From Patescibacteria group bacterium (GTDB lineage: Bacteria; Patescibacteriota; UBA1384; XYA2-FULL-43-10; 1-14-0-10-43-13), in the NCBI GenBank assembly GCA_022705465.1, contig JAKJEK010000028.1, forward strand, positions 1 through 8,490: a stretch of DNA of 8,490 nucleotides. The letters run 5' to 3'. The position numbers were made by a program, and so were the translations under genes. Below, one piece after another: positions 1 through 4,845 of this stretch. Position 1 is the first letter of the stretch. Each line of letters opens with the position of its first letter. The notes beneath the pieces were generated by a model, which ran no database searches, was not told the origin of the DNA, and worked only from the letters and a program-made list of their open reading frames with translations.

Positions 1-274
1 ACCATCGCAGCTCTCTGCCGGAAAAAATGATAGCAAACAGCATCAGGACAGCAGGGATCAGAGAGCTGGCGGCGAAAGGTATCCTGGCAACCCAATGCAG
101 GGATGTGGCTTGGGTCGCAAAAACCGACCCGCCCCAAAGGGCGGATAACAACACTGCTATTGCGAGTAACACATTGGCTGCCGAACGTTTTGGGGAACAG
201 ATGATCAGAATGGCGATGATCAAACTGACCGCCGTGCTTGTAATCGACAGAATACTTGAGATGCTATTCCACAT
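1..274 (-). CDS. Multi-span membrane sensor, N-terminal fragment (7TM-histidine-kinase-like), runs off left edge
   Basis: Only the first 91 codons lie in the window; the gene continues beyond position 1. The visible protein starts MWNSISSILSITS and shows three hydrophobic segments: about residues 5-26, 33-56 and 62-86, separated by short loops (CSPKRSA and TQATSLHW). The spacing and the wording 'W-x-A-R-I-P-F-A-x-x-x-L-I-P' resemble the N-terminal 7TM region found on histidine kinases and some diguanylate cyclases. This is recognition of style, not a search result. The ATG is preceded by GAGGG with about 5 nt spacing, which supports the start. It lies downstream of the acyltransferase gene, separated from it by an intrinsic terminator, so it probably has its own promoter. 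The output domain is not in the window, so kinase, cyclase or another effector cannot be decided. Confidence 0.6.
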   Translation of the reverse strand, partial: MWNSISSILSITSTAVSLIIAILIICSPKRSAANVLLAIAVLLSALWGGSVFATQATSLHWVARIPFAASSLIPAVLMLFAIIFSGRELRW

Positions 275-306
275 AATACCCTCACATTTTTTTGAACACT
301 TTTCAG

Positions 307-335
307 ATATTACATGATGAAAAAAAGCTAGGCAA
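307..335 (-). promoter_or_regulatory. Candidate promoter for the membrane sensor, overlapping the upstream terminator
   Basis: On the minus strand TTGCCT (330-335) and TAATAT (307-312) are separated by 17 nt; each matches four of six sigma-70 consensus bases. The start of transcription would fall near 300, leaving a leader of about 26 nt that contains the GAGGG ribosome site. The -35 box sits inside the terminator stem of the preceding gene. Weak on its own, but a promoter is expected here because the terminator isolates the sensor gene. Confidence 0.3.
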
Positions 336-353
336 TACCTTGAATGCCTAGCT
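320..353 (-). terminator. Rho-independent terminator of the acyltransferase gene
   Basis: A perfect 9-bp inverted repeat, AGCTAGGCA (326-334) and TGCCTAGCT (345-353), encloses a 10-nt loop. On the minus strand the stem is followed by a run of seven T (plus-strand A at 320-326). It begins 24 nt past the acyltransferase stop codon. Confidence 0.85.
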
Positions 354-376
354 AATATTTGTTAAGCGCACACCTA

Positions 377-1027
377 CTAAACGAAAGCAGGTAACCGCTC
401 AAACACTGTCGGTCTCGACTGATCATATTCCTCCAGCTCCACTCGAACTTGACCACGGATGTTGGCTTGCAGCAGCGGCAGATAGGCAGCCAGGTCATTT
501 CTAAGCAGGTATACCGGTTTCGGCTTTGGATTTCTCAGGAAGTAGCCCTGATAAATGTCCTCGACCATTTCCGGAATCACCACTTTATCGATCGGATGCA
601 GGGGAATGTGCAGGCGATTCTGCAATACTTCGAGCAGCTTCGGCTTCATGCAGGCCACTGCCTGCTGATAACCCATGGCCTTTGCGCACCCGGCAAGCGC
701 TACGATTAATGCCTGTGCGACCAGGAAACGCATCGGACCGACACAGCCGAGCTTGCAGATCTCGAAGGTCTCGTGCCGGCTGATATGGCCGGGCAGTTCG
801 TCTTCGACTTTGAAACCGAAGTAATGTTCGGTTGGCAGTGGCTCGCTAGCCAGGATGATCCCGACTGAGCCAATTACGCGACCGTCCTGTTCAGCGATGA
901 GCAGAGTCGACGGCCTCTCCTTACTCATGAGATACTCGCAAAACCCTTTCTCGCGGTATATCCGTTCGATCAGGATGCAAGCCTCCATGTACTCCCATTG
1001 GGAGTGTGGTTTGCGTACTGTTATCAT
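377..1027 (-). CDS. GNAT-fold N-acyltransferase, autoinducer-synthase / FeeM-like
   Basis: The 216-residue protein has the layout of LuxI-type autoinducer synthases and related N-acyl amino acid synthases. An N-terminal helix (ILIERIYREKGF, about 19-30) is followed by a strand pair with DGRVIGSVGIIL (48-59). Next comes FEICKLGCVGP (88-98) in the place of the 'E-I-S-R-L-A-V' strand, then a long helix and the GYQQAVACMKPKLLEVLQNR region (119-138). Such enzymes transfer acyl groups from acyl-ACP or acyl-CoA to an amine; the substrate cannot be read here. The ORF is open up to GTG at 1090 (237 residues), but that GTG has only AAGGG directly abutting it. I prefer ATG at 1027, where family-like sequence begins and GGAG lies 4 nt upstream. 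It is a monocistronic unit with its own promoter and terminator, and appears richer in GC than the genes to the right (34 of 60 bases in 601-660 versus 30 of 60 in 1321-1380), which may reflect transfer. A generic acetyltransferase is the alternative. Confidence 0.6.
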   Translation of the reverse strand: MITVRKPHSQWEYMEACILIERIYREKGFCEYLMSKERPSTLLIAEQDGRVIGSVGIILASEPLPTEHYFGFKVEDELPGHISRHETFEICKLGCVGPMRFLVAQALIVALAGCAKAMGYQQAVACMKPKLLEVLQNRLHIPLHPIDKVVIPEMVEDIYQGYFLRNPKPKPVYLLRNDLAAYLPLLQANIRGQVRVELEEYDQSRPTVFERLPAFV

Positions 1028-1068
1028 CTGGCTCCATCTTCCTTTCCACGCCAGCCAGTTATGTGCAC
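1024..1068 (-). promoter_or_regulatory. Possible 14-codon leader ORF coupled to the acyltransferase start
   Basis: AGGAG at 1080-1076 lies 7 nt before a GTG (1068-1066), which opens a reading frame of 14 codons (VHITGWRGKEDGAR). Its TGA overlaps the ATG at 1027 as ATGA. This arrangement is typical of translational coupling, but the reading frame is short and the competing explanation is that translation starts at GTG 1090 and reads through in another frame. Just ahead is CTCCTCAGGAG (1086-1076), in which the SD-like AGGAG is adjacent to its complement. Confidence 0.25.
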
Positions 1069-1118
1069 CAGAACGCTCCTGAGGAGACACCCCTTACATC
1101 AATTAAGATGATATATTG

Positions 1119-1147
1119 ATTATGGCACATTTGCGCCTGTTTGTCAA
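1119..1147 (-). promoter_or_regulatory. Strong sigma-70-type promoter of the acyltransferase gene
   Basis: Minus strand: TTGACA (1142-1147, perfect -35), 17-nt spacer, CATAAT (1119-1124, five of six). Transcription should begin near 1112, giving a leader of about 21 nt to GTG 1090 or about 84 nt to ATG 1027. Confidence 0.75.
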
Positions 1148-1195
1148 TCGTAAATGAATCCGTTTTTCGATTAATGTGTTACTGTTGCTGTTTTT

Positions 1196-1223
1196 AATAA
1201 AAAGCCCCTCGAGTGCGAGGGGC
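1196..1223 (-). terminator. Rho-independent terminator of valS
   Basis: GCCCCTCG (1204-1211) and CGAGGGGC (1216-1223) form a perfect 8-bp GC-rich stem with a 4-nt loop. On the minus strand it is followed by TTTTTATT. It ends the valS transcript about 40 nt after the stop codon. Confidence 0.85.
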
Positions 1224-1230
1224 GACCAAC

Positions 1231-1262
1231 CACCGGCTACAGCTGGAAGCTGGTGCTTTTTT
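1231..1262 (+). terminator. Plus-strand hairpin with T6 tail between the valS terminator and valS
   Basis: CACCGGCT (1231-1238) pairs with AGCTGGTG (1248-1255) with one G-U pair in plus-strand RNA, a 9-nt loop, then C and six T (1257-1262). In minus-strand RNA the same position would be an A-C mismatch, so the hairpin suits the plus strand. It would stop transcription entering valS antisense. No plus-strand gene upstream needs it. Confidence 0.5.
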
Positions 1263-1263
1263 G

Positions 1264-3918
1264 TCAACTACGTGTTGTTTTCTTGTCTGCGTCAAATGGC
1301 CACTTGGCAATAATCAAATATTTAGGCAATGACGGGAAGATTTCGCGCAGCTCTTGCCATACCGCCTCAGTTACAAAAGGCATAAAAGGATGAAGCATGA
1401 TCAGCGTTTCGGAAAGTAGCTTGATGAGAATTTTTTTGGTATTTTCCCGTATACGCTGGTCGGCGTCTGGAGCCAGTTGGTTCTTAGATGCCTCAATATA
1501 GATGTCGGCAAACGTGTGCCAAAAATAATCGTAAAGTGTCTCGCCAGCTAAAGAAAAGCGAAACTCATTCAACATACGCGAAACATCCCGCTTGACCTCT
1601 TGGTGACGCGACAGAATCTGCTGGTCGGCCGGACTTAACAATTCCTGATCAATTGCCAGATCAGAGACAGATTCGCCGCCAATCTCTCCGGTCTTCAAGT
1701 CACCCTCAGAGACTCTCAGAATCGTAAATCGCGAGGCATTCCAAATCTTGTTTGAAAAATTGCGATAGCCCTTGATCTTGCCCTCCCCGATAGGAATGTC
1801 TTGGCCGGGGGTTGAACCGACCACCAGAGCCATACGCACTGCATCTGTGCCATACTTGGGAATAAGATCAAGAGGGTCAAGGGAGTTGCCCAGAGACTTA
1901 CTCATTTTGCGATTATGCTCATCCCGAACCAATCCGTGCAGATATACGGTCTCAAACGGAGATTTGCCAGTGAATTCAAGACCAAACATAACCATTCGAG
2001 CCACCCAGAAGAAAAGAATATCATAGCCGGTTTCCATGACAGTGGTCGGATAAAAGTAATCAAGATCGGTGGTTTTTTCTGGCCAACCCAGGGTAGAGAA
2101 AGGCCAAAGCGCTGAAGAGAACCAGGTATCCAATACATCGGGATCCTGGACCCATCCTTCACCCCTTGGGGGCTCCATGCCCACATAGTAGGAAACACCG
2201 CTGGTGTTATCAACCTGATGATTAAGGATTTCAGTGGAGGCAATAACCGGCCGGCCAGTAAAGCGGTCCGGGACTTGTCCTTTGAATTCGATCTCATACT
2301 TGGCAAAACCATTTGTCGAACGCAATTCCAAACAACTCTTTACTCCATCGATATAGCCGGATAGTCCGGTCTTCGCAACAACACCGGTTCGGTCAGTTTG
2401 CTTTTCGGTGCAAGTAAAGCTTTCGGTGTCGATCCGGGTGCGGATTTGACCATCAAAGAAATCGACGTACTCATAGTTGTGAGTATCCTGGATATTACTT
2501 AAAATCCAGGATAAGTCCTCGGGATCGATTATAGAGAATCTAAATTCCTCACTATTTTTCGCTGAAACCGGAGAGCCTTCTTGTCCAGCCTCCACCTGCT
2601 TCTTATTCCTGGTTAATTCCGGCAGTTCCGGCAGCTGCGGCAGATTCTTGTACCATACAGGGATCTGATGCCCCCACCATAACTGTCGAGAGATGCACCA
2701 GTCGCGAATGTTATCCATCCAATCGAAGTATACTTTCTCAAAACGCTCAGGAATAATTTTAATGTCATGATCTTCAACTGCCTTTTTCGCCTTCTCGGCT
2801 AACGGTCTGGTTTTTACAAACCATTGTTTAGATGGAATGGGCTCAATTACTCCGCCACAGCGATAGCAGGTGGCGATATTATGATCGTATTCATCGATGT
2901 GATCAATCAAACCCATGGCTTCCATATCGGCCACAATGGCTTCGCGTGCCTCGATAGTTTTCATACCGGCGTATTTACCGGTATTGTCCATCATGCGACC
3001 GTTCTCGTTGATAATCTGCTTCATTGGAACGTTATGGCGCTGAGCAATCTCGTAATCCGTAAAGCTATGCGCTGGCGTCACCTTAACTGCACCACTTCCA
3101 AATTCGGGATCAACAGCATTATCCGCTACCACAACAACCTCGAAGTCTCCGAGCACGCCCTGAATGGTATATTTTTTGCCGACCATCTCCAAGTATCGCT
3201 GATCGCCGGGGTGAACAGCGACGGCAGTGTCACCCAATTTTGTTTCCGGTCGAGCGGTAGCCAGGATAAACGGACCATACTTCAGCCAGTAAAGTTTGCC
3301 CTTTTCAAATCTATACTCAACTTCATCATCGGCAATTGCCGTGTGACAACGCGGACACCAATTCACAACACGAACACCACGGTAAATCAAGCCTTTATTG
3401 TAGAGGTCAACGAAGGCGGTTCGAACCGCATGGCTTAAACCTTCATCCAGGGTAAAACGCTCTCTGGACCAATCGCAAGAGGACCCGAGACGTCTAAGCT
3501 GCCGGGTAATAGTTGAACCGTATTGCTCTTTCCACTCCCAAACCTTTTCGATAAATTTTTCACGGCCGAGTTCGTTCTTATTAATCCCCTGCTTCCTTAG
3601 GCTTTTGTCTACCACAGTTTGCGTAGCAATACCGGCATGATCAGTTCCCGGAAGCCAGAGAGTAGGGCTACCCATAAGACGGTGGTAACGAGTCATAATG
3701 TCTTCCAGGGTGGCGAAGAGAGCATGGCCCATATGTAATTTACCGGTGATGTTGGGTGGGGGCATGGAAATAACAAAGGGTTTTCCATCAGTCTGACGGT
3801 CATAGCTAGGGGATTTGCCCATATTGACCTCAGGACGAAAATAGCCGGCATCTTCCCACTGCCGATAAAGATCTTGTTCAAATTGTTCAGGCTCGTAAGC
3901 CTTTGGAATTACTTTCAT
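1264..3918 (-). CDS. valS: Valyl-tRNA synthetase with a large internal insertion and no C-terminal arm
   Basis: Class I synthetase that charges tRNA-Val in the cytoplasm and edits mischarged Thr. The HIGH-type motif is HMGH at 62-65 and KMSKS is at 671-675. The CP1 editing domain carries TARPET (221-226), GDTAVAVHP (229-237) and VKVTPAH (278-284). Cysteine pairs C188/C191 and C351/C354 look zinc-binding. The tryptophan-rich WWGHQIPVWY (414-423) and QDPDVLDTWFSS (591-602) normally lie about 25-50 residues apart but are 167 apart here, because of an insertion at about 424-575. The protein ends soon after the anticodon-binding helices (PFMPFVTEAVWQEL, 844-857), without the coiled-coil arm usual in bacterial ValRS; a terminator 40 nt downstream leaves no room for one. 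In the editing pocket the usual AHDPND reads AHSFTD (283-288). GAGG 6 nt before the ATG supports the start. The toxin gene ends 61 nt upstream, so read-through from the TA operon is possible. Confidence 0.97.
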   Translation of the reverse strand: MKVIPKAYEPEQFEQDLYRQWEDAGYFRPEVNMGKSPSYDRQTDGKPFVISMPPPNITGKLHMGHALFATLEDIMTRYHRLMGSPTLWLPGTDHAGIATQTVVDKSLRKQGINKNELGREKFIEKVWEWKEQYGSTITRQLRRLGSSCDWSRERFTLDEGLSHAVRTAFVDLYNKGLIYRGVRVVNWCPRCHTAIADDEVEYRFEKGKLYWLKYGPFILATARPETKLGDTAVAVHPGDQRYLEMVGKKYTIQGVLGDFEVVVVADNAVDPEFGSGAVKVTPAHSFTDYEIAQRHNVPMKQIINENGRMMDNTGKYAGMKTIEAREAIVADMEAMGLIDHIDEYDHNIATCYRCGGVIEPIPSKQWFVKTRPLAEKAKKAVEDHDIKIIPERFEKVYFDWMDNIRDWCISRQLWWGHQIPVWYKNLPQLPELPELTRNKKQVEAGQEGSPVSAKNSEEFRFSIIDPEDLSWILSNIQDTHNYEYVDFFDGQIRTRIDTESFTCTEKQTDRTGVVAKTGLSGYIDGVKSCLELRSTNGFAKYEIEFKGQVPDRFTGRPVIASTEILNHQVDNTSGVSYYVGMEPPRGEGWVQDPDVLDTWFSSALWPFSTLGWPEKTTDLDYFYPTTVMETGYDILFFWVARMVMFGLEFTGKSPFETVYLHGLVRDEHNRKMSKSLGNSLDPLDLIPKYGTDAVRMALVVGSTPGQDIPIGEGKIKGYRNFSNKIWNASRFTILRVSEGDLKTGEIGGESVSDLAIDQELLSPADQQILSRHQEVKRDVSRMLNEFRFSLAGETLYDYFWHTFADIYIEASKNQLAPDADQRIRENTKKILIKLLSETLIMLHPFMPFVTEAVWQELREIFPSLPKYLIIAKWPFDADKKTTRS
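2617..2643 (-). repeat. Three tandem 9-bp units inside valS
   Basis: Plus strand TTCCGGCAG, TTCCGGCAG, CTGCGGCAG. The units are in frame and encode LPQ-LPE-LPE (residues 426-434) at the start of the valS insertion, directly after the conserved WWGHQIPVWY block. The first two units are identical and the third differs at two positions. Confidence 0.85.
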
Positions 3919-3924
3919 GACAAG

Positions 3925-3950
3925 CCTCGTTGTATGTTAGAGATATATCA
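3925..3950 (-). promoter_or_regulatory. Candidate extended -10 promoter and ribosome site of valS
   Basis: Minus strand TGA-TATATC (3942-3950) is an extended -10 type element with no convincing -35. Its start point near 3935 would give a leader of about 16 nt carrying GAGG (3925-3928), 6 nt from the valS ATG. The ribosome site is clear; the promoter is tentative. Confidence 0.35.
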
Positions 3951-3979
3951 AATTTGTACGCTCAATACCAGAGCTAATA

Positions 3980-4399
3980 CTAGATTTCAACAACGTTGTT
4001 CTTCAGGAACTTTTTGATAGCTGAAAGAGTCTCCTCGCGAAATTGCGGGGGCGATGAAGCAACCCAAACGGCGAAGTTGTATAACTCCTGGTTTTCAACC
4101 CGGATCCATTTGCCATTCTTTGACAAAAAATGAAAGAGGGTAGTAATAGCGATCCGTTTGTTGCCATTGCGAAAGGGATGATTCTTAATCATCAAATAAA
4201 ACAGAGAGGCGGCCTGATCGTAGAGTCCAACATGTAGGGCTCTTTTATTAAAGGTTTGGAACGGCTCTGATAAACAGCTTTCCAGGGAATAGGGGAAACG
4301 AGTGGAGAAATCCGGGATTGGCTCGTCCCACTTCAATAATTCTTTAGCCATGCGGTAGGCGATCAACTCAACCTCTTGAATTGTAATGCGAAAAATCAT
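3980..4399 (-). CDS. Fic/Doc-family toxin
   Basis: A 139-residue single-domain protein of the Fic/Doc fold. The signature loop is HPFRNGNKRIA (74-84), with the Doc-like GNKR ending rather than the GNGR of AMP-transferring Fic proteins. Upstream, PYSLESCLSEPF (36-47) corresponds to the flap region, and the helix DQAASLFYLMIKN (61-73) leads into the signature. Doc of phage P1 phosphorylates EF-Tu, while Fic enzymes transfer AMP or other groups; which reaction applies here cannot be decided. The acidic residue usual between F and G in the signature is Asn78. I see no (S/T)xxxE(G/N) self-inhibition motif, so inhibition would have to come from the partner. The start is fixed by the ATGA overlap with the upstream HTH gene and by GGGGGAAG just before it. 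The length is normal for Doc-like toxins and the frame is intact. Confidence 0.88.
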   Translation of the reverse strand: MIFRITIQEVELIAYRMAKELLKWDEPIPDFSTRFPYSLESCLSEPFQTFNKRALHVGLYDQAASLFYLMIKNHPFRNGNKRIAITTLFHFLSKNGKWIRVENQELYNFAVWVASSPPQFREETLSAIKKFLKNNVVEI

Positions 4400-4650
4400 T
4401 CTTCCCCCAATTGCCTGATTACATCGCCGTATTCCTCTAATACCCGCTTAACGGTCTGTGCAACGGCCTGGCGATCTTTATGGTTGGGTTTGCCTGCCAT
4501 TACTCCTAAATCAGACATTTTTATGGCAAAATTCCGGCCAATCCGGGTTGCGGGTATTTTACCGGCCTTAATGAGCCGGAAAACCTGAGTTCGGTTTAAA
4601 CCTAAAATTTCGGCGGCTCGGGTTGTAGAGATAAATTCTTCTTGTTGCAT
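4396..4650 (-). CDS. Excisionase-like HTH protein, probable antitoxin of the Fic/Doc pair
   Basis: The 84-residue protein opens with a MerR/excisionase-type winged helix domain: STTRAAEILGLNRTQVFRLI (about 8-27), then AGKIPATRIGRNFAIKMSDL (29-48). A charged C-terminal helix (about 56-84, KDRQAVAQTVKRVLEEYGDVI) could be the toxin-binding part. The stop overlaps the toxin start as ATGA, so the two are translationally coupled. A longer version from TTG at 4689 is unlikely, because that TTG is the first half of a perfect -35 box (TTGACA). Starting at ATG 4650 gives a message with a leader of about 3 nt. The protein probably binds its own promoter, as antitoxins of this layout do. It is not a Phd-type antitoxin. 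A plain DNA-binding regulator that is not an antitoxin is the alternative. Confidence 0.83.
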   Translation of the reverse strand: MQQEEFISTTRAAEILGLNRTQVFRLIKAGKIPATRIGRNFAIKMSDLGVMAGKPNHKDRQAVAQTVKRVLEEYGDVIRQLGEE

Positions 4651-4659
4651 TATGCTTAC

Positions 4660-4689
4660 ATTGTACAGATTGTTGCGTTTTATTGTCAA
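4660..4689 (-). promoter_or_regulatory. Near-consensus promoter of the antitoxin-toxin operon, leaderless
   Basis: Minus strand TTGACA (4684-4689, perfect), 18-nt spacer, TACAAT (4660-4665, five of six). The predicted start point is the A at 4653, three bases before the ATG at 4650. ACAAT occurs three times within 30 bases here (once in each box and once in the spacer) and might be read by the HTH protein. Confidence 0.75.
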
Positions 4690-4845
4690 TGAATCTTTTA
4701 GAATAGTGCCGGTTCTTCCTATAAGATGATGGCTTATTAATTTCCATATGGATCTTGAGTTGGTGGTGTTTACACGGTTAAAACAACCAAATACAAGAAA
4801 GTATCACGGAATTACTAGTTCGATATGTTTGGCTAGTCAGAGAAT

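Noticed and set aside
27..317. Plus-strand open frame of 96 codons
   Set aside because: It is the complement of the membrane-sensor N-terminus, whose minus-strand frame shows clear transmembrane segments and a ribosome site.
2194..2649. Intein in valS
   Set aside because: No Cys/Ser nucleophile at the left border, no His-Asn end, and no LAGLIDADG or HNH motif; the segment does not look self-splicing.
2824..3438. Plus-strand open frame of 204 codons
   Set aside because: It lies wholly antisense to the conserved editing domain of valS, has no ribosome site I trust, and its product resembles nothing.
3919..3979. T-box or other aminoacyl-tRNA leader before valS
   Set aside because: The space is only 61 nt, with no T-box sequence and no terminator/antiterminator pair.
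4651..4689. N-terminal extension of the HTH protein from TTG 4689
   Set aside because: The extension is encoded by the -35/-10 promoter sequence itself and does not continue the HTH domain.
4567..4748. Minus-strand frame of about 60 codons from ATG at 4748 overlapping the HTH gene
   Set aside because: Basic, low-quality sequence that overlaps the better-supported HTH gene and its promoter; no ribosome site.
4690..4845. Small RNA or tRNA between tsaD and the antitoxin
   Set aside because: Only 4-5 bp chance stems; no cloverleaf, no CCA end, no terminator with a T run.
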